NCBI GenBank assembly: GCA_902806355.1 | Contig: CADCWI010000076.1 | Span: 8,663 to 72,662, forward strand | Source of the DNA: an uncultured Thermomicrobiales bacterium | Lineage (GTDB): Bacteria > Chloroflexota > Chloroflexia > Thermomicrobiales > UBA6265 | Direction of reading: 5' to 3' | Length of the DNA: 64,000 nucleotides | The notes under the pieces: generated by a model | Database searches by the model: none | Told to the model about the DNA's origin: nothing | Seen by the model: only the letters and a program-made list of their open reading frames with translations | Program-made: the position numbers and the translations under genes | Part shown: positions 34,829 to 43,133 of the stretch, one piece after another | How the letters are laid out: each line of letters opens with the position of its first letter | How positions within the stretch are numbered: the first letter of the stretch is position 1

Positions 34829-35433
34829 GTCACCGGTACCTCGTCTGTCATCAGGTAGTCACGCAGCTTCCGCACACCCAGCCGCATCCGTGTCTTGACC
34901 GTGCCCAGCGGTTGGTCCAGTTCCACTGCGATCTCCCGCTGCGACAGGCCACGGAAGTAGGCGAGCTCGATCACCGCCTGCTGCGCTGGCGGCAGCGTGC
35001 CTATTCCGGACAGGATCCGGTCTCGCGTCTCGCCGTCGATCGCCTGATCCTCGACGGATGCCTGCTCGTCGACGACGTTCGTCAGCATCAGGACCGGGTC
35101 CGCGGAATCCGCGCGTTGAGGGCGCCGCTTTTGCCTGCGGATCTCATCGATCGCCATATTGTGGGTGATGCTGAGCAACCACGTCACGAACGACCCCCGC
35201 ATCGCGGAAAAGTGGTGAGCCTGCTTCCAGGTCCGGAAGAAGACTTCCTGCAGCAGCTCTTCGGCCGCGGCTCGATCCTGGAGCATGCGCATCGCGAACG
35301 AAAAGACCGCGCGCGAATAGCGGTCATACAAGACTTCGAGCGCGGCGGCGTTTCCGCGGGACACGAGTGCCACCAGGGCCGGATCATCCAGGGCCAGCAG
35401 ACTCTGGATGTCGGCGCGCTCCGTTACAGCCAC
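34825..35433 (-). CDS. ECF RNA polymerase sigma factor (SigK-like)
   Basis: This 202-aa ECF sigma factor has region 2 (LYDRYSRAVFSFAMRMLQDRAAAEELLQEVFFRTWKQ, key AEELLQEVFFRTW) and region 4 (LPPAQQAVIELAYFRGLSQREIAVELDQPLGTVKTRMRLGVRKLR, key GLSQREIA-L-PLGTVK-R). Pairing with an RskA-like anti-sigma factor is typical of the SigK group. The GTG at 35433 has GGAG 8 nt upstream, better than a longer frame to 35475. Regulons of such pairs often include secreted or oxidative-stress proteins, but the target here is unknown. A candidate self-regulated promoter lies upstream. Confidence 0.9.
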   Translation of the reverse strand: MAVTERADIQSLLALDDPALVALVSRGNAAALEVLYDRYSRAVFSFAMRMLQDRAAAEELLQEVFFRTWKQAHHFSAMRGSFVTWLLSITHNMAIDEIRRQKRRPQRADSADPVLMLTNVVDEQASVEDQAIDGETRDRILSGIGTLPPAQQAVIELAYFRGLSQREIAVELDQPLGTVKTRMRLGVRKLRDYLMTDEVPVT

Positions 35434-35489
35434 GATCAGCGCTCCGACCGGGCGAACGAGCCGTCGGCAACACATCCGACCTGCTGAAA

Positions 35490-35518
35490 CGTACGATGGG
35501 AGCGATGACCCGGTTTCA
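35490..35518 (-). promoter_or_regulatory. Candidate ECF-type promoter upstream of the sigma gene
   Basis: On the minus strand, TGAAAC (35518-35513) and CGTACG (35495-35490) are 17 nt apart, matching the general ECF pattern of an AAC-containing -35 and a CGT -10. Transcription would start about 50 nt before the sigma start, so self-activation is plausible. Confidence 0.35.
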
Positions 35519-35899
35519 TCAGGGTCGACATTCGAACGTCTCTCACCGCGTTCCCCACACCACCACGACCTTGGGTCGCTACGTCACGCTCCCAACACTG
35601 TCGGAGCGAACGGCGTCGAACCGGTTCCATCGTTCAAAGCATAGCGCACACCCTCATACTCGATGTTCATCTCGCGATCCGGCCCACTCCCGGGAGCGCG
35701 AGCGCCACGTTGACCGGCAGGTATCCGTCCCGGCGGGCAGGTGACCGAGGGCGCTTGGAGACACGCCTGGACCAGGGCAAATGACCCGATGCCGGCCAGC
35801 GAGCGCTGGTGACCGGGCCGATGCGCCTGCGCGGAAGCGTGCGTCCCGGCTTCACGTTCGCAGCGGCACGTACCGGCTCTCCTCACGAACCGGTTTCAT
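35507..35899. repeat. Three dispersed copies of GA(A/C)CCGGTT(T/C)CAT
   Basis: The 13-nt motif occurs at 35507-35519, 35618-35630 and 35887-35899, always in the same orientation. Copies 1 and 3 read as TGAAACCGG on the minus strand and each is followed about 17-18 nt later by a GTACG core. They may be -35 elements of related promoters or protein-binding sites. Confidence 0.5.
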
Positions 35900-36281
35900 A
35901 CAGGCGCTGGCGACGGGGATCGTAGGCCGGAGGCGATCGGTGAGGTTGCCGGGTCCAGTGCCCAACTTCAACATACCGGAAGGAGATGCACAGTTCGATG
36001 TGCACCGCCATGGCACCGGCGACCCACGCAGGGGTGCTCGTGCAGCAGGAACGAAGGTGACTGTCGGCGGCTAGCGGGTCAAATCAGCTCCAGGCTCCGG
36101 CCCGGAAACGTGCCGAGATAGCGATCGAGGACTTTACGGATTGCCCGATTGCACCCGTTCTAAGGCGGACATAAGACGAGAGACCGCTCTTGCGGCTAAC
36201 CTGCCTCGTCGTTCCTTGAAAGTCCTGCTTCCCTGTCGACTCGACACGGCACGTTGTTCGCGAGGTGTTCCGCCATACGGT

Positions 36282-37127
36282 TCACCTGGTCGCCAGACCT
36301 GGTGCTATGCCGAACACGTCGCAGGTCACTGCCCATTCCCAGTCGAGATGTCGCCATTCGTCGTCGTCGGGGCCGTCGTAAATCATGCACAAGGAACCTG
36401 TGTATCCAGCGTCTCGCAGGATGGAGAGGCTTTGCCGGAAGTCAGCCTCGTCCGGGGCCTGGGTGTCGAAGTGGCATTTGATATGGGATGCCTCGGCTCT
36501 TGGGGCGATCTTTGACAGGTCGTCGTACTTGTGCGCTCCTGTCCAGTTCCCGAGGTCGACCATCAGTCCGACGTGGTTGGCAGCGGCGTCGAGCACTGCC
36601 AGTGTCGACGCCGCATCCGGCGTCAGTTCCTTCCAGTTCTCGGTGAGTAACCGGATTCCCGGATGGGTCTCCGCCAGCGACGCGAGCCGGGCGCCACTCA
36701 TATCGAGCAACTCAGGCGTCGGTCGAGATTCCCCGGCACAAACACGCACGCGCTTGGCACCCAACCGTGCCGCGATGGCGATCCAGTCGCTTATCCAGGC
36801 CATCTGCTGGTCAGCATCATCGGCCGTAATGTCACCGGCATCGACCAGGAGCACATCGAGTTCGATGCCTTCTGTTTCAAGTGCCCCGCGCAGCGAATCG
36901 AGATAGGCATCGTCGGTCGACGCAATGTGGAAGTGGCAGATCTGGACAGCCTGATACCCTCTCGCGGCAAGCTCTGCTGGTAGCTCAAGGAGTGGGATAC
37001 CGCCCTCAACGGCAGGCTGTTGCATCATCCGGCCACCCTTGGGTGATGAATGCTCGGCAACCAAGCTCCCCAGCGTGCGGTGAAGCGACCATGTGGAGAC
37101 CGATCGGGTCAATGTCTGCTGCGTCAT
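36282..37127 (-). CDS. Sugar phosphate isomerase/epimerase (TIM barrel, AP-endonuclease-2-like)
   Basis: This 281-aa protein belongs to the xylose-isomerase-like TIM barrel superfamily. It shows GIPLLELPAELAARGYQAVQICHFHI (about 43-68), LGAKRVRVCAGE, IRLLTENWKELTPD (a conserved metal-ligand Glu in TENW), GLMVDLGNWTGAH with its metal Asp, ASHIKCHFDTQ, and GYTGSLCMIYDGP near the C-terminus. AAAGGACG precedes the ATG. Such enzymes isomerise or epimerise sugars or inositol derivatives. A decayed PfkB kinase lies just upstream on the same strand, which points to a former sugar-degradation operon. Substrate unknown. Confidence 0.82.
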   Translation of the reverse strand: MTQQTLTRSVSTWSLHRTLGSLVAEHSSPKGGRMMQQPAVEGGIPLLELPAELAARGYQAVQICHFHIASTDDAYLDSLRGALETEGIELDVLLVDAGDITADDADQQMAWISDWIAIAARLGAKRVRVCAGESRPTPELLDMSGARLASLAETHPGIRLLTENWKELTPDAASTLAVLDAAANHVGLMVDLGNWTGAHKYDDLSKIAPRAEASHIKCHFDTQAPDEADFRQSLSILRDAGYTGSLCMIYDGPDDDEWRHLDWEWAVTCDVFGIAPGLATR

Positions 37128-37263
37128 GGAGAACGTCCTTTCGGGCGAAGGGATGGAGTGACGACAACGTGAGATAGCTGCTCAGGCCAGGATCCGATGA
37201 TTCTCGTCCGAGTTGGACCGATACCATCATGCCAGCACGTGTCGCCGATCAATCTCCGCAAGG

Positions 37264-37579
37264 TCAGGCGCTTATGGAATGCTCACCGCGATCATTGCAG
37301 CTCACTAGGAGCAGGGCAACCTGCGAGGACTCGACATTCATGACCCATCCCAACCCGGGAAACCCGGCGGCGACTCCGGCATACCCAATGGTGGCCACGG
37401 CAGCGACCTCAGGGCTACTTGGCAGGTTGAGATCGAAGTTGGCGTGCTTTACACATTTGGGATGACTACTGGCACGCCGATGCCAAGGCTGGCGCATCCG
37501 GTGATCGCCAATTGGGGATTAAACTGGGCAGCAGGTCCAGCAATATCTCGCCCAAGGATATGACGCGAGCGTTAGTCAC
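37264..37579 (-). pseudogene. Decayed PfkB-family carbohydrate kinase
   Basis: From a GTG at 37579 the minus strand reads VTNARVISLGEILLDLLPS then PNWRSPDAPALASA before a TAG. This is the PfkB/fructokinase opening (V-x-LGE-x-L-x-D-x-LP). After a frame change near 37460-37475, a second stretch ending at 37264 includes VALLLVSCNDRGEHSIS, like the family's 'ALAFVSLDxxGERSF' strand. The intervening GG sugar-binding motif and the entire C-terminal ATP-binding half are missing. Stop, frameshift and deletion show it is dead. The base composition is less G+C-rich than the neighbours. Confidence 0.6.
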
Positions 37580-37613
37580 CTCCGAACGTGCTTTAGGTCG
37601 TGAACGATGCGAG

Positions 37614-39347
37614 CTACCGTAGGTCGAGCAGGCCACGGTCGGTGACACGGGCTTCGGGAATCACCGAAAGTGAGAGGAAGGCGAGTTGTCCGAACGGGCT
37701 GTCGAGCGAGCAGCCAAGGTCTCTCGCCGCCTGTTCCAAGGCACGGTACGCATCGGCCACCTGCTCCACCGGGTCCGTGGACATCAGCCCGCAGACGGGA
37801 AGCGGCACATGCGCGACGACCATGCCATCCGCGACAACTGCGAGGCCTCCCTGCGATTCCGCCACGGTGGCGATCGCAAGGAGGATGTCGGTGTCGCTCA
37901 CGCCAGTGGCGATGATGTTGTGCGCGTCGTGCGCGATCGTGCTCGCCAGCGCGCCACGGCGGAGGCCGAATCCATTCACCAGCCCGACGCCGACCCGGCC
38001 GGTCGCGTGATGCCGCTCGACACTGACGAGTTTGAGGAGATCGTCCGCTACCGATGAAAGGACCGCGCCGCTCTCGCCTTGAGGCGTAACCTCGATCAGT
38101 CTGGTCACGATCTGGCCTGGAATGATCTGAACCGCTTTGGCCGCATCCTGGACCGCGAGCTTGAGGCTCGACAGATGGAGCGGAGCGAGGTGGACGGTAT
38201 CACGCAGAATCGGGGGCACCCCAGCATTCGGTGTCTCGACCGTCAACGCCCCGTCCCGCGCCACTACCTTGCCGTTGAACAGGGTCATCTCGACATCGAT
38301 TGTCTCAAGATCCCGAAGAATCACCAGATTCGCACGGTATCCCGGCGCTACGGCACCGAGGCCGGGAAGACGCCAATGCTGGGCCGGGTTCCATGTCGCC
38401 ATCCGGATCGCGCGGATGGGATCGAGCCCGCCCCGGATCGCCGTCCTCAAAATGTCATCGACATGCCCGTGAGCCAGCAGGTCGTGACAGTCACGATCAT
38501 CCGACGCGAAGCAGATCCGCCCGTACGTGTCATCCGTGACGAGCGGAAGGAGATCGAGCAGATTCTTCTCCGAAGAGCCCTCCCGCATCATCAGCATCAT
38601 GCCGGCCCGGAGTTTGTCGCGCCCCTCGGTCAGCACTGTCGATTCGTGGTCCGACGTGATACCGCTCCCGGCATACGTCTGGATTGGCGGGCCCATGATC
38701 CCTGGGGCGTGCCCGTCAACCGGTTTGCCTGCCGCCGCCCAGATCCTGTCCGCAATTTCGGGGTCCGCAGCCAGTACACCCGGGACATTCATTATCTCGC
38801 CGAGCGCGACCGTCTCTGTCCAATTCAGCATCGCCGTGATGTCGACGGTGCTCATCTCGGCCCCTGCGCTCTCGTGGGGGCTGGCGGGTACGGAAGACGG
38901 AGCGCTGAAGAAAACGCTCAGCGGAAGATCCCGGCAGGCGTCACGCAATGCCGCCACGCCAGGGAGTCCGGCAACATTGGCGATCTCGTGAGGATCGGTC
39001 ACGATCGCGCCGGTGCCGTGGGGTACGACCGCGCGGGCGAACTCCGGGCTCCAGAGCAGGCTGCTCTCCAGATGGATGTGCGGATCAATGAACGACGGGA
39101 CGATGACCCGTCCGGTGACGTCGATCCGTTCCCCTGCATTGGGGAACAAACCGATCCCGGCGACGCGGCCAGCGTCAATCGCGACATCGCCGGGGATCAC
39201 CTCCCCGGTGAAGACGTTCAGGACCGAACCGCCGCCCAACACGAGTGCCGGAGGATAGTGACTCTGGGCGATTGCGATCCGCCGCCGCCACTGCCAGCGC
39301 CATTTGTGGAACGCCGCGTCACCGGTCTCGCTGCCGTCTCTCGCCAT
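37614..39347 (-). CDS. ade: Adenine deaminase
   Basis: This 577-aa amidohydrolase-family enzyme deaminates adenine to hypoxanthine for purine salvage. It shows the N-terminal VLNVFTGEVIPGDVAIDAGRVAGIG (about 42-66), metal site PSFIDPHIHLESSLL (HxH and LESS, about 84-98), VVPHGTGAIVTDPHEIANV, and DGHAPGIMG. ICFASDDRDCHDLL and SPFGQLAFLSLSVIPEARVTDRGLLD near the C-terminus are characteristic of AdeC rather than AdD-type deaminases. The length fits the family (about 580-600). AAAGG precedes the ATG. It is adjacent to a protein of unknown function upstream. Confidence 0.93.
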   Translation of the reverse strand: MARDGSETGDAAFHKWRWQWRRRIAIAQSHYPPALVLGGGSVLNVFTGEVIPGDVAIDAGRVAGIGLFPNAGERIDVTGRVIVPSFIDPHIHLESSLLWSPEFARAVVPHGTGAIVTDPHEIANVAGLPGVAALRDACRDLPLSVFFSAPSSVPASPHESAGAEMSTVDITAMLNWTETVALGEIMNVPGVLAADPEIADRIWAAAGKPVDGHAPGIMGPPIQTYAGSGITSDHESTVLTEGRDKLRAGMMLMMREGSSEKNLLDLLPLVTDDTYGRICFASDDRDCHDLLAHGHVDDILRTAIRGGLDPIRAIRMATWNPAQHWRLPGLGAVAPGYRANLVILRDLETIDVEMTLFNGKVVARDGALTVETPNAGVPPILRDTVHLAPLHLSSLKLAVQDAAKAVQIIPGQIVTRLIEVTPQGESGAVLSSVADDLLKLVSVERHHATGRVGVGLVNGFGLRRGALASTIAHDAHNIIATGVSDTDILLAIATVAESQGGLAVVADGMVVAHVPLPVCGLMSTDPVEQVADAYRALEQAARDLGCSLDSPFGQLAFLSLSVIPEARVTDRGLLDLR

Positions 39348-39392
39348 GAAGATGCCTTTGTGATGTGAGCCCTGGAACGGACAGGCAGTGGA

Positions 39393-39893
39393 TCAGCCGA
39401 GTTGTCGTTCGATCGACGCGAGCACGGTCTCGAGCCGTGGCAAGCGTTCCCGGACGAACTGGCCAATGTCGCCGGATCGCGTGAACGGCAGCTCATACCG
39501 CTCGGTCAGTGCGACGCCCTGCTCGACCTCGTCCCAGGAGACGGTCTGGTGTTCGGCCAGGAATCCGCGGGCAATGTTCGGCAACGTGATCCGGGCAAGA
39601 CGCGCCCGCGAGGTTCGACGCCACTCGTTCTCCTCGTCGGCATACAACCCGGGGGACGATGACCAAAGCACGACCTCCAACCCATCCCCACCGACGAGCA
39701 CGTCGACCCGTCCGGTCTCGTCATCGACCGCGATGCTCCACCGGTTCTGCTCGTCAATGGTTCCGTAAGCGTAGTAGCCGGCATCCTGAAGCGAGATCCG
39801 GACAGGTTCAAGGGCGCGCTTGTCCCGCGCGATCCTGCCTGACGGTTCGTCTTCAGGGTCGAAATCCGGCAAAAGGGAATAGTGATCATTCAT
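39393..39893 (-). CDS. Conserved protein of unknown function
   Basis: This 166-aa soluble, acidic protein starts MNDHYSLLPDFDPEDEPSG at an ATG with weak upstream pairing. It has alternating strands (YYAYGTIDEQNRWSIAVD, VDVLVGGDGLEVVLWSSS) and a helical C-terminus (FVRERLPRLETVLASIERQLG). I recognise no domain with confidence; the layout vaguely recalls YbjN-type sensory chaperones. It precedes adenine deaminase by 45 nt on the same strand. The longer open frame to 40157 lacks support. Confidence 0.6.
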   Translation of the reverse strand: MNDHYSLLPDFDPEDEPSGRIARDKRALEPVRISLQDAGYYAYGTIDEQNRWSIAVDDETGRVDVLVGGDGLEVVLWSSSPGLYADEENEWRRTSRARLARITLPNIARGFLAEHQTVSWDEVEQGVALTERYELPFTRSGDIGQFVRERLPRLETVLASIERQLG

Positions 39894-40357
39894 GGAAGAC
39901 TCGTTGTCTGGCTGACCGGATTGCCCTGCGGCTTTCCAGCGGCTCAGGTAGGATATGCGACCGGTCCGGCTCGGTAGTCCTGTTACGGCACCATCGCCCA
40001 CTCGTCGACGACACCCACCGTCGATGGTGCGCTCATGATGCCATGTTGGCCTTCGCAGGTGCCGGCTCCGGTCAACACGGAGCTGTAAGTCCCGCCAATG
40101 TCGGGAGCGATCCCTCGCATCGCGGCGTCGTGGCATCCTCTGGGCACTTGGGCTCAATGCCTATCCCATCGCTCGCCATTCCTCCGGCACCGTGACTGTG
40201 CAGACAGGTGCCGTTCGGCTTTTCCAACGCCTGTGCAAACTGCATACATTCTTGTGGGCACCAATCATCGCGATGTGCATACTTTGATACTGAGCCGTCG
40301 ATCGTTCAACGATGCGATCCTGCAGCAACGAGGGGTGCGGGTCATTCGCTGGATGAG

Positions 40358-40387
40358 TTGACATTCGGGAAAAAAACCGGGTATTCT
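40358..40387 (+). promoter_or_regulatory. Strong sigma-70-type promoter of the livKHMGF-like operon
   Basis: TTGACA (40358-40363, perfect -35) and TATTCT (40382-40387, 4/6 of the -10) are separated by 18 nt including an A7 run. It is the best-matching promoter in the window. Transcription would start near 40394, leaving a leader of about 175 nt before the binding-protein gene. Confidence 0.75.
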
Positions 40388-40393
40388 CCCAAG

Positions 40394-40569
40394 CTGACGC
40401 CAAGAGAAGACAATCCGAATGTACGGACCGTCGACGTTCTGGTCGGATTGTGCCGCCGTGTAAATCGAATCGGAAGGGCACGAGCGGAGATGGTCTCCGG
40501 TCGAGTGGGTAGGGGTCCGGTCGCCGGTGTAGCTACCGATCTGGCTGGAAAAACTGGAGGTTTCAGGGC
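40394..40569 (+). promoter_or_regulatory. Structured 5' leader of the binding-protein mRNA
   Basis: Three helices can be drawn: a perfect 9-bp pairing of 40410-40418 with 40443-40451, a hairpin CGGAGA-TGG-TCTCCG at 40485-40499, and 40508-40512 pairing with 40533-40537 around an inner CCGG-TCG-CCGG hairpin (40517-40527). The ribosome site GGAGG follows. I match no known riboswitch class. Confidence 0.4.
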
Positions 40570-41979
40570 ATGAGAGATCCTCGTTTTGATGCGCTCGTCG
40601 ATCAGGTAAAAGCCGGCGCGATCGACCGCCGAACCTTCGTCGTCCGGGCCGCCGCACTCGGCGTGTCAGGATTGGCAGCGGGCGCTGCGCTCCGAAGCAT
40701 CGGCGCTGCCGCCCAGGACGCGACGCCGGGCGCCAGTCCCGTCGCGAGCCCGGTCGGAAGTCCCGTGGCCAGCCCGGTTGCCGGTGGCCTCTCGCCGGAG
40801 AACCTCGGTGTCGCGGGTGTTGCGCACAGCACTGATACCAGCGCTGGTGTTATCAACTTGTACTCATCCTGGCCGTTGACCGCCGCATCCGAGCAGCTGG
40901 GTGCGGATTCGGCCGCGTCTGTCCAGTTTGCGGTCGATATCTGGGGCGGCGCCGCTGGCGGATTCGCGATCAATTACCAGGCGCTTGATGATGGCATTGC
41001 CGCCAACAACGGTGCGTGGGATGCCGCAACCGAAGCCAGCAACGCAACAAGGGTCGTGAACGACCCGGATGCCGTCGCCTACATCGCCACCTTCAACTCC
41101 GGCGCAGCCGAGGCTTCGATCCCGATCACCAACGAAGCGGGCATGGCCCAAATTTCGCACTCAAATACCGCGGTTCAGTTGACCAAGGACAATCCCGCCA
41201 ATCCTCCGGGATACCCGGGCGTTCTGTATCCAACCGGCACGCGAAACTACATGCGGGTCGTGCCGGCGGATGATCTCCAGGGCGGAGCAACTGCCAACTT
41301 TGCGTTCAATACCCTTGGCGCACAGTCGGCCTACGTCATCCACGATAACCAGACCTATGGCAAGGGCCTCGGCACCGTCTTCCAGACGACGTTCGAGTCC
41401 CTGGGCGGCGAGATTCTCGGCTTCGAGGCGTTCCAGCCGGATGCCCCGGAGTACCAGGCGCTCGCGAACAAGGTCGCCAATGCGGGGCCGGCGCTCGTCT
41501 ACATCAGCGCCATCGTCAATCTCAATGCCAGCAAGCTGTTGCAGGATCTTCGCGAATTGCTCCCCGTTGAGGACGTCGTGATCATCGGCCCGGACGGCCT
41601 GATCAACCAGGCATTCCTGGATGCTGCCGGCGATGCCGCCGAGGGCATGTACCTGACGATTGGCGGGTTGCCACCGACCGAGCTCCAGGGCATCGGCGCC
41701 GAGTGGTACAACGGAATCAAGGAACGACTTGGTCACGAGCCAGACGCCTACGCGGTGTATGCGTTCGACGCTGCGGTGGTAGTGCTCCAGGCGATCGACC
41801 AGGTCGCTGCGAAGGACCGCGCCGCCGTCCTCGAGACAATGCTGAATACCTCCGAGTTCCGCGGTCTGATCGGGACCTGGAGCTTCACCGAGACCGGTGA
41901 TACGACTGCCGAGACGATCTCGCTCAACGTCGTCCAGGGCGGCGCCATTACCTTCCAGGAAGTCATCGGGCTCGCATAG
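40570..41979 (+). CDS. Branched-chain amino-acid-type ABC substrate-binding protein (LivK-like)
   Basis: This 469-aa type-I periplasmic binding protein has a Tat signal (IDRRTFVVRAAALGVSG, about 19-35), a low-complexity ASPVASPVGSPVASP linker (about 55-69), then the LivK-like fold. Landmarks are INLYSSWPLTAASEQLGADSAASVQFAVD, VVNDPDAVAYIATFNSGAAEASIPI (loop contacting ligand amino/carboxyl groups), YMRVVPADDLQGGATANFAF, and YAVYAFDAAVVVLQAID. GGAGG lies before the ATG. It heads a complete operon with permeases and ATPases and ends at a strong hairpin. Family members bind branched-chain amino acids, amides or urea; the ligand here is inferred only. Confidence 0.9.
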   Translation: MRDPRFDALVDQVKAGAIDRRTFVVRAAALGVSGLAAGAALRSIGAAAQDATPGASPVASPVGSPVASPVAGGLSPENLGVAGVAHSTDTSAGVINLYSSWPLTAASEQLGADSAASVQFAVDIWGGAAGGFAINYQALDDGIAANNGAWDAATEASNATRVVNDPDAVAYIATFNSGAAEASIPITNEAGMAQISHSNTAVQLTKDNPANPPGYPGVLYPTGTRNYMRVVPADDLQGGATANFAFNTLGAQSAYVIHDNQTYGKGLGTVFQTTFESLGGEILGFEAFQPDAPEYQALANKVANAGPALVYISAIVNLNASKLLQDLRELLPVEDVVIIGPDGLINQAFLDAAGDAAEGMYLTIGGLPPTELQGIGAEWYNGIKERLGHEPDAYAVYAFDAAVVVLQAIDQVAAKDRAAVLETMLNTSEFRGLIGTWSFTETGDTTAETISLNVVQGGAITFQEVIGLA

Positions 41980-41991
41980 ACACAGCGCATC

Positions 41992-42027
41992 AGGAACCGG
42001 ACCGAGTACTTACTCGGTCCGGTTCTT
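41992..42027 (+). terminator. Hairpin after livK-like gene (attenuator/partial terminator)
   Basis: Arms 41994-42008 and 42011-42025 are perfect 15-bp complements, effectively a 14-bp stem with an ACTT loop, extended by a G-T and A-T pair. TTGTGTAT follows. It lies 13 nt after the binding-protein stop and 92 nt before the permease gene, so it probably limits transcription of the downstream transporter genes. Confidence 0.75.
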
Positions 42028-42118
42028 GTGTATCGCGGCGGCCATATAGAAGACGAATTCCGGAGTAGCTTTCGAGCGGCGACCACTACAGCGTCACTAG
42101 TGCACCAGGGATGTTCAC

Positions 42119-43108
42119 GTGGGCTTTGAATGGACTCAGTTTTTCCAGTTCCTGATCGTCGGATTGGCGAGTGGGTCGTTAATCGCGTTGATCGCGCTCG
42201 GGTATACCCTGGTCTACGGCATCATCGAGCTCATCAACTTCGCCCACGGCGAGGTGTTCATGATGGGCGCATTCTTTGCCGCAACCGTGGTGCTCGCGAC
42301 GGGCGTCAATGATGAATCGGCGATTCCGCTGATCCTTGGCGCGCTCGCGTTGTCCCTGTTGCTCTCGATGGTGTTCTCCGGTGTGCTCAACGCCGCGATC
42401 GATCGTATCGCCTATCGCCGGCTGCGCTCCGCACCCCGGTTGGCGCCGCTGATTGCGGCGATCGGGGTCAGCTTTATCCTGCAGAATGTGGCGATCTACT
42501 GGAAGGGTTCCAACCCCTTCACCGCGCCGGACCTGATTCCCCGGGACTACCGTTCTTACAACGTGCTGAAGGAATGGCCGATCCTGCGCGATTGGTTCGC
42601 TGACTCGACGCTGCGCCTGCGCCTGCTGGATATCTTCGTGATTGGCATCACGATTCCTTTGTTGCTCCTGCTTTCCTGGTTCGTCTACAGGACGCGGATC
42701 GGTACCGCGATGCGGGCAACGGCCCAGGATCGTGAGGCGGCGGCGCTGATGGGAATCGACATCAACCGCACGATCGGTGTGGCGTTCATTCTTGGTGGCG
42801 CCCTAGCCGGTGCGGCCGGAATGATTGCGCTCTTCTACAACAACTCGGGACGGTTTCAGATGGGCTTCCAGTACGGCTTATTCGCCTTTACGGCGGCCGT
42901 CCTCGGGGGCATCGGTAACCTTGGTGGCGCAGTACTCGGCGGTTTCCTGATCGGCTTGATCTGGTCACTCAGTGATGGATTTATGGTGAACTACATTGCT
43001 GGCTGGGGCAGCCAATGGACCAATTCGGTGATCTTCGGCATCCTCATCATCGTGCTGGTGTTCCGTCCGTCCGGCCTTCTGGGTGAGGCTACGCCAGACA
43101 AGGTCTGA
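42119..43108 (+). CDS. livH: ABC transporter permease, LivH type
   Basis: This 329-aa permease has about eight spans and the LivH hallmarks: GSLIALIALGYTLVYGIIELINFAHGEVFMMGAF (key GYTLVYG...NFAHGE, about 27-46), RSAPRLAPLIAAIGVSFILQN, and the ATPase-contact loop with TRIGTAMRATAQDREAAALMGID (about 196-218). FRPSGLLGE closes the protein, as usual. The GTG start is used because the frame opens there 140 nt after the binding-protein gene. The symbol reflects family, since the transported compound is not proven. Confidence 0.9.
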   Translation: MGFEWTQFFQFLIVGLASGSLIALIALGYTLVYGIIELINFAHGEVFMMGAFFAATVVLATGVNDESAIPLILGALALSLLLSMVFSGVLNAAIDRIAYRRLRSAPRLAPLIAAIGVSFILQNVAIYWKGSNPFTAPDLIPRDYRSYNVLKEWPILRDWFADSTLRLRLLDIFVIGITIPLLLLLSWFVYRTRIGTAMRATAQDREAAALMGIDINRTIGVAFILGGALAGAAGMIALFYNNSGRFQMGFQYGLFAFTAAVLGGIGNLGGAVLGGFLIGLIWSLSDGFMVNYIAGWGSQWTNSVIFGILIIVLVFRPSGLLGEATPDKV

Positions 43109-43133
43109 ACGAGAGGCTGGAGGGGGCATAGCA

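Larger units (their letters stand above)
35434..36281. other. 848-nt stretch without a supported gene
   Basis: No full-length gene is supported. It contains three copies of a 13-nt motif, a candidate ECF promoter near 35490-35518, and near its right end a 26-codon minus-strand frame ending in YLGTFPGRSLELI (stop at about 36080) that reads like the C-terminal tail of a lost enzyme. Only short, frame-broken stretches lie elsewhere. Confidence 0.5.
39894..40569. other. 676-nt intergenic region with livK-like promoter and leader
   Basis: No gene is supported. The left half shows nothing definite. TGCATAC recurs at 40241-40247 and 40276-40282 (35 nt apart, about 80-115 nt upstream of the promoter) and may mark regulator sites. 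The right third holds the strong promoter and the folded leader described separately. Confidence 0.5.

Noticed and set aside
35584..35886. Minus-strand frame of 100 codons upstream of the sigma gene
   Set aside because: No ribosome site, no recognisable domain, and another frame on the same strand is just as long; only a possible 28-codon tail starting MNIEYEGVRYAL looks protein-like.
39894..40157. Extension of the protein of unknown function to a start at 40157
   Set aside because: The added 88 residues are Arg-rich with no strand or helix pattern, typical of non-coding high-G+C frames.
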